Positions 26,101 to 35,965 are shown, counted from the first letter of the stretch. The stretch is 64,000 nucleotides of DNA from Nisaea sp. (GCF_017640745.1 NZ_JAEPQA010000007.1:1-64000); one strand, 5' to 3'. Notes: generated by a model from the letters alone, not told the origin. A program made the numbers and translations.

Positions 26101-27477
26101 ATGCCCATGAACACGAACAGCGGAAAGATGAACACCTCTCTGCCGGACTACAGAGAAGAGAAGGGGCTGCTTCCTGATGGGACTGAATACCTGATCCGGG
26201 TCCCTACCGAATGGTCGGGCGTGCTGATTAGGGACCTCGATTTTGCGATGGGCGCAGTCAACCCCGAGAGGAAGGACCGCTATCTCGACATGCTGAGCAG
26301 AGGCTATGCGGTCGCGGGCACCGCTCGGCACAGACTTCGGCAATGGCAATACGATCCTCTCCGGGAAATTGCCAATCTAGATCGCGTTCTTGATCGGTTC
26401 GAAGCGCGCTGGGGATCGCCAGGGACCGTGCTGCAGTATGGGTGTTCTGGCGGCGGGCACATGGCGCTCACGGTTTCCGAAAGCTTCTGCGAACGGGTTC
26501 ATGGCTCGATTGCGTTGGCGGCCCACACACCAGTCTGGTTGATGAACTGTTTCCTCGATGGCTGGTTCGCCCTGAAGGTCCTGCTGGCCGAATATTACGA
26601 GGGAGCCGGATATGGACCGAAATCGGACTTGTCGATCGTATCGTTGCCGAACGATGGGAGTTCGCATCCGACCGGTCATGGTATGGAGGGCAAGTTGCCT
26701 GAAGCTTGGCGCCGAGCGTTCCGGGCGGCACAAGCGTGTCCGGAGGGGCGCGCCCGAATTGCCTTGGCATTCACGCTAGGGCAATGGCCTGCTTGGATGG
26801 CTGACGGTACGAGTTTGCCGGAACAGACCGATACCGACGCACTTCAAGCCGCCATGTTTGAGTCGGCACTTCGCCTGGCGCAGAGTCCCGGCGGCGAAGC
26901 CCGCATCATGTTTGAGAACGCTGCTCAGGGCCAGCAGCTGTCCTGGAACGACGATGTCGACTACGTAGAGTTCTTCGAGAACGGCAATGCCGCGCTGAAG
27001 CGAGCGACAGAAGAGCTTTATGGTAAGACGACAATTGAACTGGATGACGACCTGCGGAGGATCAACGATGCGCCGCGGATTGAGGTGTCCTCCTATGCTC
27101 TCGAGTTCTGGAGCCAGCCCGGCCGTACGATCTTTGGTAGGCCGAAAATTCCGGTAATACGTCTCCACATGGTGGGCGATTACCAGATCCCGTATACGCT
27201 CGTTCAGGGATACATGGACACGGTTATGAAGAACGGGTGCTCTGACTTGGTCCGGACTGCCTTCGTTCATTCGACGGGGCACTGCAATTTTTCAACGGCG
27301 GAAAGCGCGACTGCTGTCGAGGCTATGTTGCAGAAACTTAGAACTGGCGCATGGCCTGACACGAACCCTGAAAGCCTGAATGCTCTTGGCGATTCCTTGA
27401 AAACTTACTCGGCCCCGCGATTCATGAGTACCGACAGTTACGAACTGCCGAGATTCAATCGCACTTGGATTGCATGA
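26101..27477 (+). CDS. Alpha/beta-hydrolase family protein
   Basis: A 458-residue protein with GGAG 9 bases before the ATG. The nucleophile elbow GCSGGG (Ser at about residue 118) and a late Asp-His pair (HMVGDYQ near 360, STGHCNF near 396) form a credible catalytic triad. There is no signal peptide, so it acts in the cytoplasm. A large insertion of about 150 residues between elbow and Asp sets it apart from small esterases. In a phthalate-type cluster it could release the acid from an ester, for example a phthalate monoester, but the substrate is not readable. A palindrome copy upstream suggests co-regulation. Confidence 0.7.
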   Translation: MPMNTNSGKMNTSLPDYREEKGLLPDGTEYLIRVPTEWSGVLIRDLDFAMGAVNPERKDRYLDMLSRGYAVAGTARHRLRQWQYDPLREIANLDRVLDRFEARWGSPGTVLQYGCSGGGHMALTVSESFCERVHGSIALAAHTPVWLMNCFLDGWFALKVLLAEYYEGAGYGPKSDLSIVSLPNDGSSHPTGHGMEGKLPEAWRRAFRAAQACPEGRARIALAFTLGQWPAWMADGTSLPEQTDTDALQAAMFESALRLAQSPGGEARIMFENAAQGQQLSWNDDVDYVEFFENGNAALKRATEELYGKTTIELDDDLRRINDAPRIEVSSYALEFWSQPGRTIFGRPKIPVIRLHMVGDYQIPYTLVQGYMDTVMKNGCSDLVRTAFVHSTGHCNFSTAESATAVEAMLQKLRTGAWPDTNPESLNALGDSLKTYSAPRFMSTDSYELPRFNRTWIA

Positions 27478-27516
27478 GCCTTACTTTGGAAGCTTGTTCG
27501 ATAGATCCTGAAGATC

Positions 27517-27951
27517 TCATGCGGTGAGGTTTTTAGGATATACCCATTGTAAATCTATGAGTACCCAATCTAGCGCGCTTTCCATATCCGAAAATGCATG
27601 GACAGGATGGTCGCCCATCCCTTTGCTATGATTAATGGCCTTAAAAAAGGAACTGGCAGCGGCCTTGCCCTGGTCCATACCAACAACGAAGGCGACTGGT
27701 CCCGTGCCTTCATGAACAGCTAAGAGCTCTTCTCTGATTTGATCAAAGGCGTTTAACCAATCTTCTTGTGGGGGATCTGAATCCCTAATATCCACGATGC
27801 TAGCGCGATTTTTGAAATCAACCTCGGCGAGGGTTGTCCGCAATAACTCGGACCTCTGAACTCGCCAGCTTTCAAATGCGAAAGTGCCTGACATTCGTAC
27901 TAAGAGGATGCCATTAGCATCCAAAGTCATATCTATCGCGAAATCATCCAT
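27517..27951 (-). CDS. STAS/SpoIIAA-like small protein
   Basis: A 144-residue soluble protein. The N-terminal alternation of beta strands and helices (DMTLDANGILLVRMSG, then ASIVDIRDSD, VAFVVGMDQG) resembles the STAS/SpoIIAA fold used in partner-switching and lipid-binding proteins. No family-defining motif is certain. It converges with the hydrolase gene (39 bases apart) and has AT-rich surroundings. The function is unknown. Confidence 0.55.
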   Translation of the reverse strand: MDDFAIDMTLDANGILLVRMSGTFAFESWRVQRSELLRTTLAEVDFKNRASIVDIRDSDPPQEDWLNAFDQIREELLAVHEGTGPVAFVVGMDQGKAAASSFFKAINHSKGMGDHPVHAFSDMESALDWVLIDLQWVYPKNLTA

Positions 27952-28362
27952 TTGAAGCCATCGTACTCGACGAAGATTTTAATGCTCTCGCAGTGAGATT
28001 CGTGCCTGAAATTCCGCGAGGCAGTTTCCATAGTGCCGCAGCGGTCAGCAGTTCCTTTGTTCCGATGGAGTGTGCTCGATTAAGCCCTTCGGGACTTAGA
28101 AGGTCACAGGCTCCAACGTAGGAAAAATTTCCCAGAGCACTCGTTCCGAAGGCTATAGGGAATCGGTACGAGCGAGTCCAGATCGATTTTGATGATTTTA
28201 CTAAAATACTAATTATTTTCTTAGGGCGATATTGAATTTGTTTATCGCAAGAAAATAGTGGATTTCTCTGATTTTGGGGTGAACAGAAGGCTCATCTCGG
28301 TCAGCTTATGCCTGCTGAGACAGTCGACCAACTGTTTGCGATTATCCCCGCTGAATTTCCAA
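27952..28362. other. Intergenic, AT-rich
   Basis: About 410 bases with no supported gene. It is markedly AT-rich around 28195-28260, which suggests foreign or decayed DNA. No repeat or hairpin stands out. Confidence 0.4.
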
Positions 28363-29121
28363 TTATCGGCAATTGTATTGAGGGGAAATTAGTAAATTTG
28401 GAGGAAACGGAGCGCCGTCGATTGATAGATTGTCGTAGTAAATTTTTAGGTTTTCCCAATGCGAAGCATCTTTTCTTCGTCGGTATGCTCCAATTTTGAA
28501 TCGGATAGTAGGGTTATCGCTTCCAGTAAGTTGTTTAGGGTAGCAGTCTACGCTCTCCTTCACGGCAAGATCGCTTCTATTCGATGGATATACTGTAGCG
28601 GTGACGTTGAGCGCTATCACCTCCGAGCCGGTACTGTTGAATTTTGGAGATGTCTCAAGATAAACCGTCAAAGGGTCACCATTCGACAAGGCAGTTAATA
28701 TGTTACCTATTTCTCTGCAATGTGTAGTAGTGCTGCCTTTAGTCGAAATAAAATCGATCCATAGCTTAGGTTTTATAGTTTCACTTCCTGGGGTCCACCT
28801 AAGTGAAAACATAGGTGCTTTACAGTGGAGTTGGCCTAAAATTATGTAGCCACCACCGCCAAATTTTTCCTCCCAAGGCGCACGTACTTCGTACATGAAG
28901 CTGCAGTTCTGCGTCAGCCATCTCGATGGATCCGATTCCGGCTTTATTGAAAGTTCTATGCGATCGAACTCATGCCCTGTGTCCTTGAGCTCAGGTCGGT
29001 CTTTGTCGCCAGGCCACTGCTCTCCATGACGGAGTTCGAAAGCGACTGTATTTCCGTCAAAGTGATATCGGTCTTCTAACGCCGATTCTGAATAGGCTTG
29101 AAACAACACGTCGTATGCCAA
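28363..29121 (-). CDS. Heparin-lyase-I-like (polysaccharide lyase) protein
   Basis: A 252-residue, beta-rich protein. The segment AFELRHGEQWPGDKDRPEL (residues about 27-45) resembles the conserved part of heparin lyase I-type jelly-roll polysaccharide lyases (FE.R.GD.W..D..R.E), and later text (YIILGQLHCK, LWIDFIS) fits the same fold. No signal peptide is seen, which is odd for a polysaccharide-degrading enzyme; it may be cytoplasmic, or the true start may be missing. The gene is much more AT-rich than its surroundings, a sign of transfer. Confidence 0.5.
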   Translation of the reverse strand: MAYDVLFQAYSESALEDRYHFDGNTVAFELRHGEQWPGDKDRPELKDTGHEFDRIELSIKPESDPSRWLTQNCSFMYEVRAPWEEKFGGGGYIILGQLHCKAPMFSLRWTPGSETIKPKLWIDFISTKGSTTTHCREIGNILTALSNGDPLTVYLETSPKFNSTGSEVIALNVTATVYPSNRSDLAVKESVDCYPKQLTGSDNPTIRFKIGAYRRRKDASHWENLKIYYDNLSIDGAPFPPNLLISPQYNCR

Positions 29122-29580
29122 TTTAGGGCCTCCCCAATGACCGCTTTGAGTAAACCTATCATCGGTTGATCCCGAAATGCACCTGCTCCGAACGGTAGAA
29201 AGTCGTTATGTGAACGCTGTATTCTGACAGAAAAGGTGGTGGCTTTGTGCTGCGGGTGGCGTCGGTACAGGCGCTAGTCCAGATCGCAAAACGTCGTGAG
29301 ATCAGCAGGGCTTGCGATGACCTACATGACTGACAGAGGTGCTGCCTTTAATGAGTGGGGTTGTAACTCATGGAACTAGTTTGATTTAGCGCCAAGTCGG
29401 TTGGCGCCTGCTGTTGTTTGCCGAAGCCGTTGAGTGAAAATCGTAATGTCGGTCGGTGGGCAATAGTGGGCATTTCCTGAGTGCACAAAGAAGGACGCTT
29501 GCGACTGAGCTGGTGGCGGAAAAGTTTGTTGGTTCGCTCGTTGACGCAGTTATTTTCGATGGCATGACAGCGCGGCAGGA
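29122..29580. other. Intergenic with a perfect hairpin
   Basis: About 460 bases without a supported gene. GCGCCAA (29389-29395) pairs with TTGGCGC (29401-29407) over a 5-base loop, a possible terminator or element-end structure. Otherwise nothing is recognisable. Confidence 0.4.
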
Positions 29581-30600
29581 TTAATCAGGAAACGATTCAT
29601 TCGCCCGTTCTTGGATGACAGAACATGTCGCCATGAGTTCGTCGAACGATGGGGCGCTTCCATGGAGGAGCCCCGCTTCAACCATTTTCCTGTAATCCTC
29701 TTCTAGTACTCGCCTTGCATCTCCCTCAGGCACAATGCGCAGAGAACCAGTGACCGCGGCCGTATAGTCGACGACGGATCCCTCAGAATCCTTTTCGCGA
29801 AAGAAAATGGCCTTATGGCGCGCAACCGAGCCAGCAATCCCCCGATCCTCAATAGCGGTCTCATAATCTGGCGAAAGAGTCATAGCGGCGAGGTCGTGCC
29901 AGTGCCGCGCGAAGCGTTCACCCTTCAGCTGCGCCTGTGCGCAGTAGACATGGGCTGCGGTCGCTTTTTCCCAGAAAGTCCGCTCGAGCTTCATGACGCG
30001 TGGTGCGGCAGTTGGAAATGAGATTTCGGAGAGATGCGGTGCAGCGTCACAGACGACCTGGTGTGGCTCCGTCGGCTCACCGGTTGAGCGTGCACCGAAT
30101 TCAAGCATGACGGCAGGTCTGACGTATCCATATCCCTCCCGGTGTCCCGGGAAGTCGATATAGAGGCGCTCGTTGGCCTCCTGGCGGAGCGTGGCTTTTA
30201 CTCCATCGCGTTCCATCGCCGCGAGCAATAGCGGTTTGATGGTTTGGTCGATCCAGCCGGGAAGCTGCTGGCGGACTGCTTCCGTCCATTTCTGGCCTTG
30301 GCTGCGGCTTGGCGGAATCCCGTCGCCATCACCAGCCATATCCGGAAGCATCGCCCGGATGTCATAAGTCAGGTCAATGTCTTCGGAGAAGCGATCGATT
30401 ATCCCGTAGACCTTGGAGAGTGACGTGCCCCCTTTGAACGATAGGTGCTGTCCTACCTCTGCCTCGAACAGGACCGAGAGTGCCCAGACGACCCACACAT
30501 CCTTCTCCAGAAGGTATGCAGGTCGCCCGGATCGTGCCGCTGCGATCTCTAGTGCTTCACCTTGATCCTCCAGTGAAAGCTCAAAGTACGTCTCACCCAT
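29581..30600 (-). CDS. abiEii: AbiEii-type nucleotidyltransferase toxin
   Basis: A 339-residue protein with the DNA polymerase beta-like nucleotidyltransferase core of the AbiEii/AbiGii family: FKGGTSLSKVYGIIDRFSED then IDLTYD (residues about 55-79), where the Gly-Gly-Thr-Ser loop and Asp residues bind nucleotide and metal. AbiEii toxins of type IV toxin-antitoxin systems transfer nucleotides to RNA targets and arrest growth or abort phage infection. Its start overlaps the upstream antitoxin gene by 8 bases. It is intact at both ends. Confidence 0.88.
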   Translation of the reverse strand: MGETYFELSLEDQGEALEIAAARSGRPAYLLEKDVWVVWALSVLFEAEVGQHLSFKGGTSLSKVYGIIDRFSEDIDLTYDIRAMLPDMAGDGDGIPPSRSQGQKWTEAVRQQLPGWIDQTIKPLLLAAMERDGVKATLRQEANERLYIDFPGHREGYGYVRPAVMLEFGARSTGEPTEPHQVVCDAAPHLSEISFPTAAPRVMKLERTFWEKATAAHVYCAQAQLKGERFARHWHDLAAMTLSPDYETAIEDRGIAGSVARHKAIFFREKDSEGSVVDYTAAVTGSLRIVPEGDARRVLEEDYRKMVEAGLLHGSAPSFDELMATCSVIQERANESFPD

Positions 30601-31189
30601 GCGCCACTGCCTCGCTGACGGCCTTAGCCATCCACGACGGCAAAATGGATCGAGATGCAGACAAAGCCTGCCATTCCGTCTCTGGCAAAGTGTTCTTCAA
30701 CTTACTCAGAGCCTCCCGAGCATGCTTCTCGCCTAACCACGAAATGGCGCGGATCGCCTCTCCCGCAGGGCGTCTCGGCATCGTCATTTGCCAGAATGGC
30801 GCATGCCGAATTTCAAGGATCTGAGACCCCAGTTTAAGGTGCTTGCCTCGACTAGCCGTAAGGAAGATCGATCGAATGGGAACCTGAGTCGTCAGTCCAA
30901 GCGCATTCGCAGCCGCCGCCCCATGCGAAACAATCGCTTCACCGGCCGTGCCCGACAGAGATTCGACCACTTTCGAGGCTGACGGAGGGCGAACACCGAA
31001 ACGACTCTTCACCGGAACGACATATGAGCCGCGAGAGATGCGCAATAGATGCCCGCTCCGGGCGAGCCGGGAGAGAGCCTGGTCCACGGCTGCCCGACTC
31101 CCGAGGTGCAACATCGCCTTGGGAGTGATGACGGCGCCTTCAGGCAGCGCATTAGCCTCTTTCAGAATGCTTTCACTCATTGAAGTCAT
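30593..31189 (-). CDS. abiEi: AbiEi-type (DUF6088) antitoxin
   Basis: A 198-residue protein. An N-terminal winged helix (PKAMLHLGSRAAVDQALSRL, about 23-42) is followed by RISRGSYVVP and a C-terminal helical part, the layout of DUF6088/AbiEi antitoxins. These neutralise the toxin and repress their own promoter by binding inverted repeats. A 12-base perfect inverted repeat lies 14 bases upstream. The gene precedes and overlaps the toxin gene, as in known AbiE operons. Confidence 0.85.
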   Translation of the reverse strand: MTSMSESILKEANALPEGAVITPKAMLHLGSRAAVDQALSRLARSGHLLRISRGSYVVPVKSRFGVRPPSASKVVESLSGTAGEAIVSHGAAAANALGLTTQVPIRSIFLTASRGKHLKLGSQILEIRHAPFWQMTMPRRPAGEAIRAISWLGEKHAREALSKLKNTLPETEWQALSASRSILPSWMAKAVSEAVAHG

Positions 31190-31202
31190 AGCTCGTACTC
31201 CT

Positions 31203-31237
31203 GTTTGTCAGAAAACATAATGTAGTTTCTGACAAAC
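31203..31237. promoter_or_regulatory. Inverted repeat, likely AbiEi operator
   Basis: GTTTGTCAGAAA (31203-31214) and TTTCTGACAAAC (31226-31237) are perfect 12-base arms separated by 11 bases, just upstream of abiEi. AbiEi-type antitoxins are known to bind such repeats for autoregulation. Confidence 0.75.
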
Positions 31238-31593
31238 TTCAATCTCTACGTAACCGGGGGAACCCGAGAGCGTCTAACGGCATCTCGCGCACCAATGCAT
31301 CTGATGTTCGAAAATCGATAGGTGAGAACTCGGAGTGTGCCTTTGTCGCCCCGCTTCTAAAGACATCTCCGCAATTAGGACGTCCTATCGAAGCCGTATG
31401 GTCCGCCATAGGCGCTAACCCGCCACTTTAGGGGCGATGCCATCTGGCTTCTCCCCGCGGCACATCGAAGCGCTCAGGTTGCCTGTAATTTCCAGGTGAT
31501 GCCGCCGAGGGCGATAGCTAAAGGCGGGGCTCACTAGCTTGTCAAAAAGCGAGCATCATTGTTCTAGAGGATCGGGGCGCTCACTATACTGGG
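31238..31593. other. Intergenic between AbiE and gmtX
   Basis: About 355 bases without a supported gene. It separates the recombinase trio from cargo and could contain an element-internal boundary, but no clear repeat is visible. Confidence 0.35.
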
Positions 31594-32325
31594 TCAAACG
31601 GCCGAGCGATTTTCATATCCCGCAATCTTGCGCAGGGCCTCGACGAAAGCGATAGGCAACAGGATACGCCCTTGTGAGGTTACGAGGCCGAGAACCGGAT
31701 CGATCTTAAAGCCCTCATCATAAAGAAATTTATCGCTAAGAAATTTTTGGACAGCCTGCTTCTCGGCTTCTGAGAATATGTCTGCAGTAGTTCTAGGATG
31801 ATTGTCATCCGCCGCAGGGGCGGTCGAAGGCAACGATGGCGTTTCGTCGTAACACTGTTCTGGAGTGAGGTCGCCAATCGGCGTCAGCCTTTGGAAGGCC
31901 TGACGAAGATTCTTGAGGTCCTGCTTAAGTTGATCGCGCTCCTCCGCGATTGACCGGATCTTTGCCCTGACGGTCTGGTCAGCTACCTCCGAGATCAACG
32001 CCTCTATCTTGCTCGAGGCATATGACTTGCGACTGACGGAGCCTGTATCGAGATCCCTCTGTGCCGTCGCGCAGAGGTCCACCAACCGCTTCAAGCGATC
32101 AGGTTGGTCACGTATTCCCTGAGCTTTCGGGCTTCCCCATCGCTGCTCTGTGGCCCGGCCAACCTCAGCTACCGTTATGCGTTTTCCTGCATCGATAAGG
32201 TCCTGGCAAACTGTCCAGACTCGGTCGATGGACGTTTTCCCGCGGGAGGTGGTCTGTACCAAAAGCTGGTCGCGGAATGTCAGCGCGGCAGCCTGAGCAT
32301 CTGATAGTTCTGATGCCTGGGACAT
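31594..32325 (-). CDS. gmtX: GmtX-like protein
   Basis: A 243-residue protein started at the ATG at 32325, preceded by AGGA; an upstream ATG-less extension to 32391 lacks a good site. The N-terminal half looks like a helical DNA-binding region (ITVAEVGRATEQRWGSPKAQ) as in small accessory proteins of Tn554-type recombinase sets. A coiled coil follows at about residues 125-150. The C-terminal part is unrecognised. Third in order after two tyrosine recombinases, it fits the place and size of GmtX in Gamma-Mobile-Trio elements. The name is from memory of that architecture. Confidence 0.65.
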   Translation of the reverse strand: MSQASELSDAQAAALTFRDQLLVQTTSRGKTSIDRVWTVCQDLIDAGKRITVAEVGRATEQRWGSPKAQGIRDQPDRLKRLVDLCATAQRDLDTGSVSRKSYASSKIEALISEVADQTVRAKIRSIAEERDQLKQDLKNLRQAFQRLTPIGDLTPEQCYDETPSLPSTAPAADDNHPRTTADIFSEAEKQAVQKFLSDKFLYDEGFKIDPVLGLVTSQGRILLPIAFVEALRKIAGYENRSAV

Positions 32326-32719
32326 GGTTCCTGAAGCCTCCTCGATCGGCACCCGTATACAGGACGGATCTACACTCCGGAAACCTAGCAACTAAAGTGC
32401 TTAAACCCGAAGCAGTTGCTCATGTGATCTGCCAGTAAGCAGCTATCCCGAGGGTCCCTAGTCAGTATTCGTACATGACCATAGCGATTTCATAGCTTGT
32501 GTCGAGAACCAGAGCGAACGAGATACTCAAGCAAGGGTAGATGTTTCTGGTTTTCGGGTGCGCATAAGGGGAAATGGAGATACCGCTCTAGCGCCTTCCA
32601 GCCGAGACGTGAGCAATCTCAAGGCGGGTGAAGTTCGGCAAAATGCGGTGATCTATCGGCACATTTGGCGTACGGCGTATGTCCTCACAGATTTTCTAAC
32701 AAATCGATATAGCTGCGAC
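32326..32719. other. Intergenic between gmtZ and gmtX
   Basis: About 395 bases without a supported gene. It is unusual that the third gene of the trio is separated while the first two overlap; gmtX probably has its own promoter here. Confidence 0.35.
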
Positions 32720-35700
32720 TTATTCAAGCGCCTGCTGGGCATCGATCCTAAGCGGTTGTCTCGCGATCAGTGAGCCTGAATGGCTTTCGAACTCATCCGA
32801 AATCCCGAGGGAAATCAGCGTTTCATGACCATCCATTAGAGAGCGTAAACGGTCTCTGCCAACCTTCTCCTGGAGAAAGCGGGTCAGCTTGTTGCCTGAC
32901 GCGAGAGCCTCTTCATCCGGCAATTGATAGAAGAGGGCTTCGTATCCATTACGCTTCAAAAATTGATCAAGTATTTTCCCTTTTCGTAACGGGGCCGATG
33001 GCTCAGCTTTTTCGGGAAAAATCTCGCATGCCTGCGATACAAACTCGATCAGATCGAATTCTGAAGTCTCTTCGATGACCATCTGGACATCGTCATCACT
33101 GCTCATACGGGTAACAAATTGATGTTTTTCCTGGGTAGCGTTGTCTCCGTTTTGATCGAACGCTGAGGCTTCTTGATTGCGTAGCATCTCTCGAGATTTT
33201 TCAATGAGGCTGAACCTAGCTTGAAGCGCCTGAAACATCAGATCGAGCTCCTTCTCCAAGGCATCGACCTGATTGCGATCCCGTTCAATCCGGCGGCTTG
33301 ATTTGCCAGAAGCCTCGAGCTCGGCGACCTTGGCTTTGATGCGGTTGAGGTCCTTCGCTTTCTCGCCAATCGCAAATAGATGGTTGTTGAAAGCAATTAC
33401 CTGGCCGTTCAGGAACGCGGGACCTGTAATGAAAAAGCGGCAAAGGGCGCAGTTCCGCGGCCCCCCTGATACAGGCGCGTAATAAGGATCGTTGTGGGCT
33501 GACATTGCTTCGCCGCCTTTTTCACACATCGCGCGACCAGTTGGGCAGATCCCATCGATGCCGACCGCCCATACGCCGGGTGTCGTATCGGCCATCCAAT
33601 TTGTTCCTGCATCACTGTTGGAAACGACAAGACTGGATAGTCGATCAGCACCCGCGTCTTTCAAGAAATTGAGGTAGTCGTCTTCTGAGCCGTCATCCAT
33701 CGCAGACATCGCCCTGTCCAAGGCATCGGTGATGTAGGCCGGTCCGAACTTCGTATAATACAGTGTCATCAAGATCGTGGCATGGCCGGATAAAAACTCG
33801 GCAATCACCTGAATTGGAACGCCAGCTTTAACAAAGTGAGTTATGCCCGCGGCTCTCAAGCCGTGCAGGGTATAATTCGATCCTAGGCTTCCGTGCTTGT
33901 CACGGTAGACCAGTACGACGTCCTCGCCTTGCGCACGAAGGCGACGCTCAACCTCTTCAAGGCATTTCAGAAGAAAGGCTCGCAGTCGAGTATGGGTGAC
34001 TGGTTCGTCTCTGTGCGTTCCCTTCAAGACGGGGTCGCGAAACAAGAGCGCATAGCCAGATTGTTGATGAATGGCGTCATTGGGGTGGAGGGTCTTATCT
34101 GCGAAGTCCGCCCGAGTGACTAGACGCGTGATCGGGTTATTGATCCGCTGCCACTCGATTAGCGCGTCAATGTGCGGAATTAATTCTTTGCAATCCCACG
34201 GAATATCATAGCCAATCTCGAACTCTGCCGACGAGACTACTGCGGTCTTGTTGGAAGTGATGTGAACTCCGACAAATTCTCTACCACTTCCCGCATCGTA
34301 TAATCGTTTCCAGAACCCCTCTTGGCGCCCGGTTTGTAGTAGGGGATGAGTGTTCTTGAGCCAAACTCCTTGTTCACGGTCAAAAACTTCCTCGTCCGCT
34401 TCGCCTGTATCGAGCAAACGCATCTGAATTGTGCGGATTGGAAGAACTAGCAAAGTTAAGAACCCGATTGCGCGTGCTGGACTCCAAATTTTCTTAAATC
34501 GCTTTGTCTCCTCGTCGTATACATCGAAATAATCTTCCCTAAGCGTGCGTGGCCACGCGTAGTCATTTTCGGTAATTATCTCCTTCATCATTTTGATGAT
34601 GCGTACTGGAAGAACATCTTTGTTCGTCTTCCCGCTGGATGAGCTCCATGCCGGGTTAATGTCAAAATCTTTAATCGGACACTGCCATCCGGAGTCCGCT
34701 GCACAGTGTTCGTCATGCCACTGTTCGAAAAATCTTCGAACGTCATTCAGAGCGCTGTAGCCGATTTGCCGCCCGGCGTAGCCTTCTTCATGGAGAAACT
34801 CTAAATATGTCCGTTCTGGTGAATCGTGTCGTCGAATGACATGAGATCGAGTGAAGTCGCTCGGAGACAGTGGCGGTAGCGAAAGTGAGCCTATGTATTT
34901 GAGGAAAGGTTTTGTGCTGCTGACGAGCGACTGGGGTTGTTTATACGGTTGATGATTAACCCACCATGAAAGGGCTTCCGTCCAAGCTTTTAGATCCGGT
35001 CTTCCATCCGGCCCATCTGTAAACCATTTGTAGGAGTGGTGCAGAAGGCTGAGATCATTACTCATGAGCCTCAGATGAATGCGGGACTCATAGCGTGGTG
35101 CGTCGAAGTTTGGCTCGATCCCAGATTGATAGGCAAAGATAGCCTCAAAAACTTTATTCAATAACCCATTAATTCGGCTGAACCGAGAAGAGCCAGTAGA
35201 TTTTACCGATTCAAAGCAGTTTCTAAATTCGCCATTCATCCAATTCCAGAATGACGCGAAAAAGGCCTCGCTTAGATCGCTTGCCGAGGTAAAATCGGTG
35301 AAGCCGATGAACTTCGAGAACAAAGTTAACAATAATCGGTGATTTCTCGAATGTACGCGGCCGTCCGTGAGGCACCCGATCGCTGTTCCTAATGTATGAT
35401 GCAGTCCAAGAATGGGCATCTGTTTCGTTCGACCCATCCAAGGCACTAAGTTTTGTTTCAGTGATCCAGCCGGAAAGAGAATTAGACCTGCACATCGAGC
35501 CTGCTGTAGAAAAAAATTCACCCCTTGTCGGAATCGGGTTCCAGAAGATTGCCTCATACTCTGGCTTTCGCCTGATGGTGATCCATTTTCTACTGTCCAC
35601 GTCGAAAATTGGAGCATTTCATCAATACATTGTGAAACTTCGTTGACGGAAGTAGAGGACAATATTTTATTTTGGATCTGTGTAAAGTAATCGCGCTCAT

Positions 35701-35965
35701 AATCGCGATAATGCATAGGATTGCTATGTTTCGGCGCCTCTAGGTAAGGCGTTATCGATTTGGCAAAAGCATGCCATTTTGACATTTTTTGCGGAAGAAG
35801 GCTGATTTTTGTCAGGCTCAAATTCACCCTGACTTGTCCAAATATCTCGTGCTCCTGTGTTGTATATAAAGGGAGTTCCCGGGCATTCGTACCCGAGACT
35901 GTGCGTCCTGAATTGGCTGCGGATTTTTCGTTAACGGCGGGTTTTCGGGGCTTGGATTTGCTCAC
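32720..35965 (-). CDS. gmtZ: GmtZ-like large tyrosine recombinase
   Basis: A 1081-residue protein starting with GTG that overlaps the stop of the upstream recombinase gene (GTGA). Tyrosine-recombinase boxes are readable: an Arg in LPIRTIQMRLL near 508, HGLRAAG near 700-706, a GHATIL segment near 728-733, and the nucleophile Tyr in MTLYYTK near 736. After the catalytic domain comes a cysteine-rich stretch (GICPTGRAMCEKGG ... CALCRF) likely to bind zinc, then a helical region with a coiled coil. It is far larger than phage integrases, as expected for GmtZ. It would act with GmtY in cutting and joining element ends. Confidence 0.78.
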   Translation of the reverse strand: MSKSKPRKPAVNEKSAANSGRTVSGTNARELPLYTTQEHEIFGQVRVNLSLTKISLLPQKMSKWHAFAKSITPYLEAPKHSNPMHYRDYERDYFTQIQNKILSSTSVNEVSQCIDEMLQFSTWTVENGSPSGESQSMRQSSGTRFRQGVNFFLQQARCAGLILFPAGSLKQNLVPWMGRTKQMPILGLHHTLGTAIGCLTDGRVHSRNHRLLLTLFSKFIGFTDFTSASDLSEAFFASFWNWMNGEFRNCFESVKSTGSSRFSRINGLLNKVFEAIFAYQSGIEPNFDAPRYESRIHLRLMSNDLSLLHHSYKWFTDGPDGRPDLKAWTEALSWWVNHQPYKQPQSLVSSTKPFLKYIGSLSLPPLSPSDFTRSHVIRRHDSPERTYLEFLHEEGYAGRQIGYSALNDVRRFFEQWHDEHCAADSGWQCPIKDFDINPAWSSSSGKTNKDVLPVRIIKMMKEIITENDYAWPRTLREDYFDVYDEETKRFKKIWSPARAIGFLTLLVLPIRTIQMRLLDTGEADEEVFDREQGVWLKNTHPLLQTGRQEGFWKRLYDAGSGREFVGVHITSNKTAVVSSAEFEIGYDIPWDCKELIPHIDALIEWQRINNPITRLVTRADFADKTLHPNDAIHQQSGYALLFRDPVLKGTHRDEPVTHTRLRAFLLKCLEEVERRLRAQGEDVVLVYRDKHGSLGSNYTLHGLRAAGITHFVKAGVPIQVIAEFLSGHATILMTLYYTKFGPAYITDALDRAMSAMDDGSEDDYLNFLKDAGADRLSSLVVSNSDAGTNWMADTTPGVWAVGIDGICPTGRAMCEKGGEAMSAHNDPYYAPVSGGPRNCALCRFFITGPAFLNGQVIAFNNHLFAIGEKAKDLNRIKAKVAELEASGKSSRRIERDRNQVDALEKELDLMFQALQARFSLIEKSREMLRNQEASAFDQNGDNATQEKHQFVTRMSSDDDVQMVIEETSEFDLIEFVSQACEIFPEKAEPSAPLRKGKILDQFLKRNGYEALFYQLPDEEALASGNKLTRFLQEKVGRDRLRSLMDGHETLISLGISDEFESHSGSLIARQPLRIDAQQALE

